Source: Marchantia polymorpha subsp. ruderalis
Taxonomy: Eukaryota; Streptophyta; Marchantiopsida; Marchantiales; Marchantiaceae
Reading direction: 5' to 3'
NCBI GenBank assembly: GCA_037833965.1
Contig: AP031355.1
Location: 25,135,501 to 25,199,500, forward strand
Length of the DNA stretch: 64,000 nucleotides
The notes under the pieces are model-generated. The model worked only from the letters and a program-made list of their open reading frames with translations, had not been told where the DNA came from and did not search any database. A program made the translations under genes and the position numbers. Shown in pieces: positions 1-10,857 of this stretch (its first letter is position 1; each line of letters begins with the position of its first letter).

Positions 1-2061
1 ATGCTCGGAACGTGGAGCATGAAGTCACAGCGTCGAGGAGCCCGTTCCACCGTTCCGGTCACACCAACACGGGCGAGCCGCAATGCCATGTCCAGGCGTC
101 GACGTAACTGCGGCGAATGTTTTGGATGGATCGATGCCCAGACCCGCGGCGCGGCCAAGAGGAGCGCTCCTCTTGAATCTACGACTCGAGTTGCCAAGAG
201 CGTGTGACAACTGACACCTTCATGACAACGTACATACTGTACACAACGACTAGGACTGCTCTACTCGCCGGCCCGACCGACCTGTAACGACCGGAGCGGA
301 GCGATCATTGGAACATGTCGGAGTGAGCCGGACCCATCGAACCGGCGGATATTCATCTCTCCAGTAGAGAAAGAAGCTGCTGCAACGACGTGGCGCTAAG
401 TCCGGGACTCTGCGACGTCCGTTGGACATTGTTGTCCATTTCAGGCGAATAATAGAAGAATAAAATACCATAATTCGTCGTGGAACAAATGTGTTGAAGT
501 GGGGTTCTAAGGAGCTCAAAGTTGTCTGGTTTGGAATTCAGATGAGGGCTAGGGTTGGCCTTGCCACTCCCATGGTCTTCGCATTTCCCTCATGATGCCG
601 AAAAATAAGCGTGCCATCTTTCAACTTTCTTCAGCACGATCTTTGCAGTATCATGGGTAAAGGATTTTTAGGGTAAAGGATTTTTTTAAATGTTGATGAT
701 AAACCCTATCATAAAAGAATGAGTGGGACATCTAAAACTGGAAACAGACACTGTCTTTGTCTAAAACTATTGGCATACGTGATACTCCCCACGTACTAGA
801 AAAGCAAGTGGAGAATATGCATTTGATCAGTTTCTACCCTTGTTTGGTCGGCTGCGATATCCATTTCGTTATATTCAAACCCTAAATATTAGCGTTTCTA
901 GATCTGCTTACAATTCTTCTTGTAAGTGGTATGTAATATTATCTGAGACTGAAGAAACTTAAGGTAAATGAATAAATGCGGTGTATCAAATGGCGAGGAA
1001 CATGAACTGCAATTCAAACTAAGACGCAGAACTAACAAAGGTAAGAATATGACTGCAATAAAACTCCAAACAATGTCTGGCAAGTACAAATATGAGATCC
1101 ATTCTTTCTAGACATCCTGACCTCCCGGATAGTACAACCACAATCAGTACCCCAATAATCACTGCGTGGAAAAGCAATGAAGAACAAACCGCTACCAAAG
1201 TCCTCAATAACTGTAAAAGGAATTGTTCAATACATGAAATAAAATAAAATAAAATGCCTTCCCAAGACCGCATAAGATTGGGCAACAACCGGTTTTAATT
1301 TGGCTAAGCGCACAGATTTTAGTGATGGGCCTTGCATATGTCCTCTTCCTAACATGTTCGAACACTGTGATTCTACTTTTACATGATCACACATGTTTTT
1401 CACAGTTAAGAATGACACTAAACATAAAAATCATTTCGAACTTAACGCCATCTTTGTTTACATGAATCAAGTTCCTGCACCAGCCAATATAGGTTTTTTT
1501 TTCTTTTTTTAAAAAAACCTCAATCCAAAGAACTAGTTTTGAAGAGCTTTGGTCACCCACTTATATTTCATGTTCTTATAATATACAATCAGAAAGTTAC
1601 ATTATCACCTTATCAACTTACCAATAGCATTTTCTGAAATCGCAACTATAACCACTGGTTACCCAGCTGACGAGTGGTGATGCCACATGAAAATCGTGAA
1701 ACTTGACATCAGTAGAACACAAGACTTTCTATTCCTTTTTCAGATATTTATCACATTTTTCAGCTAAAGGTGCAGAGGCTTATACGTAGAATGAAAATGG
1801 GTGGTATCTGTACTTCTACCTGTACCGGGTATTTGAGGAGTACCATCACATGCATGATCATCATCAGAACGACGTAAAGCACGTTTGTACGTGGTAAGCC
1901 ACACTGTACTCGGTTGAGAGCTCTTGACCTCCACCGCGTCAGCAGCAACGTCACGGGCCATCCATCGTCGCAACACACCCACTTTTCATTTTCGACCAAA
2001 AGCTTCAAAACCCTCGAAGTCTTCCAGTTCCACGAATTCGTTGAAACATGCTCTTCCACTG
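1..2061. other. Left-edge intergenic DNA
   Basis: No gene was recognised here. The first 210 bases are GC-rich and open in two opposing frames (a plus-strand ATG frame at 1-207 and a minus-strand frame at 25-210). Neither translation resembles a known family, so they could be the leader or an exon of a gene lying off the left edge. From about 600 onward the DNA is AT-rich, with short poly-A and poly-T tracts around 1490-1515. Confidence 0.5.
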
Positions 2062-2078
2062 CCCTAAACCCTAAACAA
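2062..2078 (+). promoter_or_regulatory. Telo-box (AAACCCTAA-type)
   Basis: Two adjoining CCCTAAA units sit about 60-75 bases before the ATG of the small ORF at 2137. In plants such telo-boxes are common just upstream of, or inside, the leaders of genes for translation and cell growth, where they bind Myb-like factors. Here the motif is seen directly; its role is inferred from its position. Confidence 0.4.
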
Positions 2079-2136
2079 CAACCACTCTCGAATTAAGCTT
2101 GCACTTGTCTTTACCCCGTTGCTCTGATTCTTAGAT

Positions 2137-2313
2137 ATGGACGATCTAGCTGGCAGATTACATGGGTCACAGCACTTGATGACTCTTCTTCGATCGAAGT
2201 TGGGGAGGATGAAGAAAACGGGATTCAAGAGATTTATTCATGCAGTCATGGGCATTTCTGTTCGGTCGAATCCACTTGAGGAGGAGGATTCGTTGGACAC
2301 AAGATCTTCATAA
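2137..2313 (+). CDS. Possible small protein, 58 aa, unknown function
   Basis: This is a complete ATG-to-TAA frame of 58 residues. The start has a good plant context, with a purine at -3 and G at +4. The protein begins MDDLAGRLHGSQHLM, has a basic middle (about residues 20-36: RSKLGRMKKTGFKRF) and ends in an acidic, serine-rich tail (EEEDSLDTRSS). It has no signal peptide, membrane segment or cysteine pattern. A telo-box lies close upstream and the DNA becomes AT-rich straight after the stop, as expected for a 3' end. I do not recognise a family, and it does not carry the DVL/ROT4 motif. It could be a microprotein gene, the first exon of a longer gene, or a chance frame. Confidence 0.3.
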   Translation: MDDLAGRLHGSQHLMTLLRSKLGRMKKTGFKRFIHAVMGISVRSNPLEEEDSLDTRSS

Positions 2314-5300
2314 CAAGATTTTTGAATGAAAGGGAATCCTTGAAGATATCATCAGATATCTATACTCTTCTTCTTTGTTCACGTCCCAGAGCTTTGTGGA
2401 TGTATTGAGTGCAGAGAGATATTCCCCGGGTTTACTTCCTGTGAGAAGTAACAGACGGTAGTTAGAAAAGGTTTTACCACGAATTGGTGGCCGGTTCAAC
2501 CTGCGAAACCGGAAGCGGAATGAATGTATGAATGAACGAACGTACGAGAGGCATGCATGGGTGCTGCTCAATTGCATGTCTTTCCCTGAGCACTTTTGTA
2601 AGCTTTACGTGATTCGCCAAGTTATTTCTGTTGAGGGTGAAAAGTAGAAAGCTCAAAGCACCTAGCACGAGGTACATCTTCGTTCCAACGGTACACTTGC
2701 CTTTGAGTAAGATTGAGACATTGTAACGACATCTCGCTTTGTGAAAATTTGTACTTTTGTTTTTATTTTTCAGTTTTCTTATATGTCCACATTTTATTCT
2801 ATTGGCCCCCTTTTTCCTTGCTTAATATATTGTGGATAATGCCTTACCATTGATGAATGTTCCAAAATTAGGATGGATGTGCCTTGCGATGGTTGAAAAA
2901 CAGGACTCTTATTTCACTGTCAATGGATGTTTATAACATTCTGCTGTTGATCAGTGTTTGATAAATAAACAAAGGAAGTTTGAGATTAACAGGAAGAAAT
3001 TATGAACGCTAAGAAGTAATGCGTACGTTCTTAGTATTGGTATCTAACTCGCTGGATCAAAGATGGATGAAGAAGTATGCATCGTACATGATCTTTGTGT
3101 ATAATGCATCTTGACTATGTGTATTTTTATTCATCTTTTAATTCCATCTAAGTGGTTAGCCCTATGTCGCCTATCCATTTACATATGAGAAACTCTACTG
3201 TTATTGATTTTGACAACATCTTACACACATGAGCACAATATTGCGGGTTCAGTGTCAATAACACTTGATTCCTGTTCAAACGTATGAAACTAACGTGAAT
3301 AGTTGCATAATCCACTTCAATCTTATTGCTATTTGTAGAGTTCACATTAAATAATAATCAAATAAGTGGTACGCTTGTCGGATTCTCGCAACCTTAAAGG
3401 ACCTTTTGGGAACGGTTATGTCTATAGAATCTTTTTTGGACTTATTGAACCTTTGGTTGCCTGAGGGCCGTCTATCCTATAGCCTGGAAAATGCCAAATT
3501 GTTGAGCTAAGGAGAGGAAACGAGAGTTTTGGCCCCTCCTTTTACTCGGATATTGCCTTGCACATCTCTTCTCTTCACTCGATCGGGCTCTCTTCCTGTA
3601 CTCATTGCATAAGAATTATTTTAGCTCATTAGCTCGACAAAATTTTCTGCAGTAATCGTGTTACTTGAAGAAACTTCATACGGCATAACATCGACGGAAG
3701 ACAGCTTCTATTGTTGTTTTGAAAAAAAATAATTCTACAACCTTCAGCTTTTTATACGGTTGGGACATGACCTACTTATACTTTAGAGAAAAGAGAAACT
3801 ATTTCCAACTTGCTATGGGGGGTTTTCTTTCCTGAGATTAGATGCTTACTAGCTTTCGCTAATATTTTTAGTTCTAGATTTCTAAATAAAGAAGAAAATC
3901 TAGGATAGTTAGAATTTCTAAGATCACGAAAGTCTTCTAAACTCTAGATATAAACCAGGATACTCTTAAGAGCTTTGTAAAATATGAAATTATCTGCATA
4001 TCGATCACGCATATCTGCACGTGTGTCGGAAATCCCCCTCTACAATGGCTGATATCTTGTCGTCATTTTTTCTTTATCAAGATATTAGAGTTTTTGTTAT
4101 TCGGTGTGATGATAAAACCAGTTTATTTTTCTGCCTCCCGCAAAACCCGTAAATTTCTGATCACCTTCTTAGGAAACAATTTTTTTCTTGCTCCTAAAAC
4201 TGTTCTCCATATACTTGACTGTATGAAAGTCTATCAAACTGGTTTAAATACACTTTCCACCTTATAGAACACTTTATTTTAAATAAAACTATTGGTTTAC
4301 TTTACACAAAACACTAACAAGTGCAATCTATGTTAGACGAATTTTAAATTGTAGCTTTACTATTAGGACCTAGCATTTAAGATATGCTTATGAAATAATG
4401 AATGTGAATATAGACGATTTCCTCAATCCACAACCCGTTACATAAAATTTTGTAAGCCTCATTAGAACAAATCTATTAAAAATTGCAAAAAAATAAGTTT
4501 TTTCAAAAGATTATATGGAAAAAATTAATCAATATTATGTATGAAATTTCCTTCTAATGAAAAAACTTTATAGGAAAGAAATTTCCTTCTTAAAACAGCG
4601 GAGGTAGTAATTTAGGGTTTAGTACATGGGTTTAGTAACATGAAAAAAAAAAACTCTACAAGTCCTTTTTCAGTATATACAACACATAAAGTACCTTGCG
4701 TAATTGTTGCATAGAGTTATGGCTAAGATGGAACCCGCTAGTGTATATCAACTACTGATTTGAAGGTAAGCTTTTAGAAACATTCGGACAACAAAAGTCA
4801 AGTAAGTCTACAAGGAGATTTGGATGCAAAGAAAGTAGAAAACTGCAAGTCTGATACATCCAAATCGAAAGAAACCATAAAACATGGAAAAATGGATAGA
4901 AAGGCATCATCAAACAGTTTATGGATGAAAGCAAAGGGATCAATTGTGGTGTCACCGTGGGACACATACAAGTGCACCCACCGTAGGACACTTATTAGTT
5001 AAGCTAAGGAGAAATTGTTTTAAAAATAAAATAAAAAAAGAACTGACTCTGAGTAGGAAGGCGCATGTGAACTGCCGCACGTTACAAGCAGTGGGTGAAC
5101 TGTTCCGGAGTGAGGAGGTGCGGACAGGCAGGAGGGTCAAGGGAGGGCGATGAGGACTTGGAATAATGGAGAATAATGGAGAAGACAGAGCTTGATAACG
5201 CAGGACAGGACTCTTTCTGATTCATAGAGCTATGGAAGAAAAAAGAGTTGAAGCAAAAGCACAAAGTTGAACAACTGTCGAACAATACAGCGAACAATGA

Positions 5301-8300
5301 TGAATGGAAATGGAGATGATAAGTTATATCACAGCGTCCCTAAGACCTCCTCCATTATACAATTATAATCAGCATCGAGATAGTCGAGAGTATTTATTTC
5401 CAAGAAAAGAACTAAACTTCCGGACAGGCTACATTTACATTCGCACAATGGAATATGACTTCTGAAATCACACCAACAAACGTGGAAGCAGATAATGAGT
5501 CCGAAAAGCACATCAAAGGAAAAGCACATCAAAGGAAGCCGCTGCTGAGAAAAAATTTTCTCTCTCTCTCTCTTTCTTTCTTTCTCTCTCTCTCTCTCTC
5601 TCATCTCATTGCAATGACAAGTTACAGACCGAAATGTGATAATCAATGTCCTGATCAAACTTGCGATGCCTATGTTGCTGATGCGTGCTTTATTGGAAAA
5701 ATGTTGGCCACCGATTTCTCGCATCAAAATCATTCCTTCCTCTCTCTCTCTCTCTGCTTCCATGGCACGTTACCCTTCGAACCACGATCCACGTTTGGAG
5801 TATAATCTCTCCAACTGATTGTGGAGGGTCTGAAAATGTGCTCAACACGAGGATCTTTTCTCTTATTCCCTCGCATCAGCAAGTCAAAGGTTGTGCCAAC
5901 TGGGACAACGACGTATCTTCTTCCAGTAATCATAAGTGTTCATGGAATCAGGAAATCAAAGCAAGCTACAAGTGAGGTCGTGATGTACACCTAATCCCCA
6001 TGCCCTCCACTTAGAGGTATCTATGGTTTAGGGTTTTTCCATCCACAGCCTTCAAGCTTCAAAGCTCAATCAAAGTAGAACTCGCCTTCAAAATATTTTT
6101 AAAAAGATGAAACTTTGCATTGCTAACTCAAAACACAATCGTCTCTAAATTCTCAACATAAATCACAATCCTTTCATCTCCAACTGAAGAACCTCGAGGC
6201 CTACTATTGTTGCTCCCTCCAGGCTTGAGCTCACTTCGTAAAGGGACAGATTTACCATGACTTTTCAGGAGCTCCGTCAAAGCGCTCCATCGCGTCAGAA
6301 GGAGCACCAACAAGTGGAGATATCAAAGAATGCTCTTGAGGCTTCGAAAAACTAGCCAGAAGACTTTCTGCGTCCCAATTTTGGGTTAATTCCCAAGCTG
6401 ATGATGAGGATTGAACTTACTCAATAAATCCTCGGAGAAAAAATGAAGGAATCTTGGAGCTCCGTGGAAGTTGCGATCCGGAGGTTTGGGAAGAAAAGAC
6501 AGAATCTAGACGGCGACATAATCTAGATACAGAAAAACTCGTGCCTGTCGAACAGTTGTTACCTGCCTCGAGGGGCAAATGTGGTAGACTGAAGAGCTCT
6601 GTAAGCTACTGACATGGACCTGGAATCCATGTGCTTTTAAAGCCTGTTGCCTGGGTCTGTAGCAGCGCTATGGACTAGGGATCAGGAATCTTGGGTGAAG
6701 TGTTTGAGGTCTACTGAGATGTAAACAAACAAAACGCGCACATGGATCGATGGAAAGGAATGTTTCCGGAGCAAATGTCAACAGACCTCCTTCGCAGAGA
6801 GACGAAACCATCCATAAAACTTTTTGGCCTATGCTTCAGTGGAAAGCCATTGTAATCAGAAGTTATCGAGCGTCTACGACTTACTCGGTCTACAAAAGAC
6901 GACGGAATGGTAGTCAGGTTCCCGGACACGACATGGTGCACACTTTTCGATCCCAGCTTTCAGTTTCACACTGGGTAGCATGTGCCTGTGAGCATGGAAG
7001 TAGAGATGTAGCATGACCTTCAAGAAGAATCAACAGCTCCACTATTCTGCAACTTAAAAGACAAGCCTTTTCCCGCCTCCATTACAAAAGAGAGTTCAGT
7101 GACAACAGTCGGTTGGAATTGACCGATTCTGGTCAAGAACAGTTCAAATTCAGCCCAAAAGTACCCTCGACAGTTGTAAAGGTGTGGGACGACTGTAGAG
7201 CGCCGCTGATGCTTAAAGACTGTCACATAGACCTGTAATCCTACGGCAATCTAGGAACAACCCCGATCAAAACTACGTCGAGTGTTCTCGACAGCATTAA
7301 TAGAATCGTACTAAGATATTTGAGGATAGGCCAAGCTACTATTCACCCCACCATAGATAAACCAATTTAACGTTTGAGCTTTCGCTGCTTGGAACTTGCA
7401 GAAGTGACCCTTCAGAGTCGGCACACACGTGATGAAGCCTGACCTCGTGGAATCAATAGGGTGTATATGTAGTCAGTTGTTTAGCATGAAGATTTTGACA
7501 AATACTGAAATAGGTGAAAAAAAGACATGTCCAAGCAGTTTACAGCTAGAGAATGAATCTTAGGACAGCAATAAAAATGCTACAGCTGACATCGTGTACA
7601 CGACAAATGTGTCTCTTATCGAGCACAATGACTTATTTCGTCCACATGTCAACGGGCTCGGCATACTCTCCAGGAGGTCCATCCACTAGAGGGTACGCAC
7701 CAGCTCTGTCTCATGAGATCGTCTTGATTATTACAGTGAATGATTTCAGATTCTTGATTCGTATTTCAGAGTACTAATGCAGGACGTAAGGAATGCGTAG
7801 AATTGAACATCAGCTTGGCTGTACTGCAGTTCACAGAATGAAATCCATGGCGGCGATCCATATGACTAGACAATTCCAGAAAAGGAGCAGTAAGCTCCTT
7901 CCTTGGGCATATACAAAAGGGAATTCAGGAAAAGTTGCAACATCCAGACGGTCGTTGAATCTGGGCTGGGCGATAGCACTCCAGAAAACCACGGGGTACA
8001 GGTTGTATCATTATGACATTCGATCTAAATATAACGTGTAGAATATAGGCATTTTGTATCGTCCTTTTGATGATAATTTTCCTGCTTTTCTAGCAAGTAT
8101 CCCGAAACACTATTGGTCAAATGCCACACAAAACTTCCTCGTCTTCCCATACCAGAGCCATATTCCTTTCGAAGTCACCACCTTTGTAACCATACTGTAG
8201 CATCTGCATCGAAGGAAGCTCTTCCCTGGTCGATGGAGAGGAACCGTAACTACGGTAAACATCATAAAAGCCTCTTGAAGCACTCCCGCCTGATATCATA

Positions 8301-8600
8301 CCATGTACCACAAAGATAGTAAGACATTTTTGCCCTCACAGCTCTACTTTCCAGTTACCAGATCAGCAGCAAACACTCCAGCAGACATGACTGCTAAGCA
8401 TTTATCGTAAGCAGAATCACAAACAACTAGAACATTACACGCTGAACTTAAAACTCGAGTCTATGAATACCAAAGTTGCCAAAATGCCTACTTCTTGATT
8501 CTTGACCCGCAACACAGTAACAAGTTACGACGATGAACATCTCATCATTAGGCCGTAGAAGTTTCCCATGCCTCCTTGTAGAAGTCTCATGAGAGTGCTG
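2314..8600. other. Intergenic DNA without a recognisable gene
   Basis: All open frames here are short, mostly lack good start contexts, and match no family that I know. The part from about 2.7 to 4.7 kb is AT-rich. A reversed telo-box (TTTAGGGTTT) lies near 6025-6035. CT microsatellites lie at 5.5-5.8 kb. The last few hundred bases before 8956 probably include the 3' untranslated region of the minus-strand gene ending there. Confidence 0.5.
5503..5757. repeat. 16-bp tandem duplication and two CT microsatellites
   Basis: A 16-base unit (GAAAAGCACATCAAAG) occurs twice head to tail at 5503-5534. It is followed by a long CT/CTTT tract at about 5559-5602 and a second CT tract at about 5741-5755. 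Open frames that cross these tracts give Leu-Ser or Arg-Glu repeats and are products of the simple sequence, not genes. Confidence 0.8.
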
Positions 8601-8955
8601 GTTTCCATGACTTGAGCTTACTTCCCTTCTGTCGAGACTGATCTTGATATTCCGGATTGAAGGCGGTTGGAAATAATTTCAGCAAGATCAATTTAAGGCT
8701 CATTCACAGCGATAGAGTTTGTTCAAACGCAGCCTTTCTCAAGACCTGCCAGACGCAGCTCCACCTGTACAGCAGTTCAAGTGAAGAAAGGGCTGAGCTT
8801 CTCTTGAAAATCACAGTTGCTAGTTCTACAGTGCCCTCGTCGCCAATCGTTCGAACTTCCAGCCAAACTTCCAGCCAAGGGCGACAAGTAAAGAATGTTA
8901 TCCTTCCTTCTCTTGGCCTACACTGATCGTCTTGACAAGAACGAGATCGCTGTAA

Positions 8956-10857
8956 CTATCTCTTGTTCCGACTTTCAATTCTAGACATCTTCCTCTCTCT
9001 CCGCCGTTGCCTTCTCTTTTCCTCATCACTACTGCTCATGCCCTGATCATCGTCACTCTCGCCAGAGGAACCGTCTTTCCTACCACCACGCTCATTCCTA
9101 ACTGTTTTCCTCGGGTCTCCCTTCCTCAACTTCTTACGATCGCTATACTTGAATTTCCTTCTTTGATCCTCCTCGCCATCATCAGGACTGAGCTTTACTT
9201 TCAGGCTCCCGTCACTTCTATCGACCCTACTCATGTCCCTATGCTTTTTCCTTCCTAAATCCTCATCCTCGTCACTCTCGTCAGAAAAAGCCTTTGTCTT
9301 CCGCCTATCTTCGCGTTTACCTGCCCTTCTCTTCCGCAAATGCCTTTTCCTTCTTTGATACTCGTCGCTGCTAGGACTGTAGTCACTACTATCAGAGTAA
9401 ACCTCTCGCTTGTTATCGCTATCGCTTCGATTTGAGTGTTTCCTTGTCCGGCGCCTTCGGCCTCTCTGGTCCGCGTGAGTGCCGTGCCTTCTCTGCTCAT
9501 CGCCACTACCATCGGAGGTCCGTTCTCTTTTTCGAGCACCGTCGGTTTTAGAGACGCTTTTCTTGTCCCGACGCATCTTCCTTCTCTGGTCCTCGTCGTC
9601 GCTGCTGTGTACTTTCTTCTCGTAATCACTCTCGGGAGAAGATTCTTCCTTTCGCCGCCTACTGCCACGAATGGCCCGTCTTCTCTTCTCCCTATGCCTC
9701 CTCCTCTGCTCCTCACCATTGCTGTGATTCATCCCGTTCTCCTCGTCCTCACTCCTTAAAGGGGAAGGAGGCTCTGCTTTGAGATCATGTTCATGCTTGG
9801 CAGACCTTCTCCTGTCTCGATTGCTTTGCCTGATCTGCCCCTCGTCACTGTTGTCGTGCTTCTCCCCGTGTCTGTGCTTCTTCTTCTTCTTCTTCTTGGG
9901 CCGCTTCTTATCCTTGACGTCGATATTCGGATCTGTCAGCTCTCTCCGTTGCTCCTTCGAGAGGGAGGCTAGAACATTCGGGATACTGAGCCCTTCGTCC
10001 TCACCCTCGCCTGCTAGAAACCCTCCATATTCATCGTATATATCTTCATCTGGGATGATTTGCTGGTTGGGATCATCAGGCCTGAATCCACCCCTGGCCG
10101 GACTCAACCCTCCAGGCTGCTGCTTCAGTTCCCACTTGAGAGGCTCACCGGATGCCGTTTGGGCCAGTATGACATTCAAGGGATCCTCCCGCTTCAGGCG
10201 GTCCTCTTCGTTCGGCATCAATATATCCTTCAATGAGCACTCTCGGTCCCCACTTTGATGCCCGAAAGCTCCACATCTTGCACACATGACGTTCCGGATT
10301 TCGATTGCAAATGGCTTTAATCGAACGGGAGCACCCGTCTCCAGTCTCGGAGCATTCTTCAAAGCGGGGAATTCCTCCTCGGTGGGGAGAGTCCTGCCGA
10401 AAACATCCTTGACACGGGCCTTCGCACCTTCTTTTCCACTAGTGCTCGCATTTCCCTGTGCAGCTCCCTGATCGGGCGCACCGGACGAGCTTGTGGTTAA
10501 ACCCAGCTTCTTCCTTTCATCCGCAATTTCTGCAGCTCGTGCGGCCTCTGCGTTGTAGCCTGGAGGTCTGATGTACATGAAGCTCACAGCTTGCAGTTGC
10601 TCCATCTTCTCCTTTTCCTTTTTCGTCATTTGCGCCGTCTGTCGAAAAAATTCCTGTTCCTGCGCAAACTCGCGGGCAACATCCGCAACTTGCTGCTCGC
10701 GCTGTGCATGAGTCTGCTCTGCAATCCATTTGCGCCTCTGATTCGGGTAGGATAAAGGATGCCATGGCTTCTGGTTCAGATAGGAATGACTCCATGCCGT
10801 ACCCGATTTTTGCTTGTACTCAACCTCCTGCCTACTCAGATTCTTGTCTTTCTTCAT
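8956..10857 (-). CDS. Cir_N and zinc-knuckle protein, At4g19190-like
   Basis: This is a 633-residue protein in one exon, starting at an ATG with G at -3 and ending in TAG. The N-terminal third is conserved in plants. It has the GTAWSHSYLNQKPWHPLSYPNQ segment (about 19-40), the Cir_N-type RRKWIAEQTHAQRE helix (about 41-54), a charged coiled coil (about 50-90), and the FMYIRPPGYN motif (93-102). A zinc knuckle, Cys192-x2-Cys195-x4-His200-x6-Cys207, is followed by a conserved block ending GGFRPDDPNQQI. The C-terminal half is a long disordered RS/RE/KR-rich tail with seven degenerate copies of a D/E-E-x-QRRK motif and a Lys run near 320-327. Cir_N proteins include spliceosomal CWC25 and the corepressor CIR, so a nuclear role in pre-mRNA processing is likely but inferred. 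The family match is to the Arabidopsis CCHC protein At4g19190. The knuckle spacing after His is longer than the classical x4. Confidence 0.88.
   Translation of the reverse strand: MKKDKNLSRQEVEYKQKSGTAWSHSYLNQKPWHPLSYPNQRRKWIAEQTHAQREQQVADVAREFAQEQEFFRQTAQMTKKEKEKMEQLQAVSFMYIRPPGYNAEAARAAEIADERKKLGLTTSSSGAPDQGAAQGNASTSGKEGAKARVKDVFGRTLPTEEEFPALKNAPRLETGAPVRLKPFAIEIRNVMCARCGAFGHQSGDRECSLKDILMPNEEDRLKREDPLNVILAQTASGEPLKWELKQQPGGLSPARGGFRPDDPNQQIIPDEDIYDEYGGFLAGEGEDEGLSIPNVLASLSKEQRRELTDPNIDVKDKKRPKKKKKKKHRHGEKHDNSDEGQIRQSNRDRRRSAKHEHDLKAEPPSPLRSEDEENGMNHSNGEEQRRRHREKRRRAIRGSRRRKEESSPESDYEKKVHSSDDEDQRRKMRRDKKSVSKTDGARKRERTSDGSGDEQRRHGTHADQRGRRRRTRKHSNRSDSDNKREVYSDSSDYSPSSDEYQRRKRHLRKRRAGKREDRRKTKAFSDESDEDEDLGRKKHRDMSRVDRSDGSLKVKLSPDDGEEDQRRKFKYSDRKKLRKGDPRKTVRNERGGRKDGSSGESDDDQGMSSSDEEKRRQRRRERKMSRIESRNKR

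Noticed and set aside
5329-5805. Frames of 116 and 144 codons
   Set aside because: Their length comes from the CT microsatellites, giving Leu-Ser or Arg-Glu runs; no conserved motif.
9255-9719. Second minus-strand frame and several plus-strand frames inside the Cir_N gene
   Set aside because: They are shadows of the conserved coding frame caused by its repetitive Arg/Ser/Asp codons.
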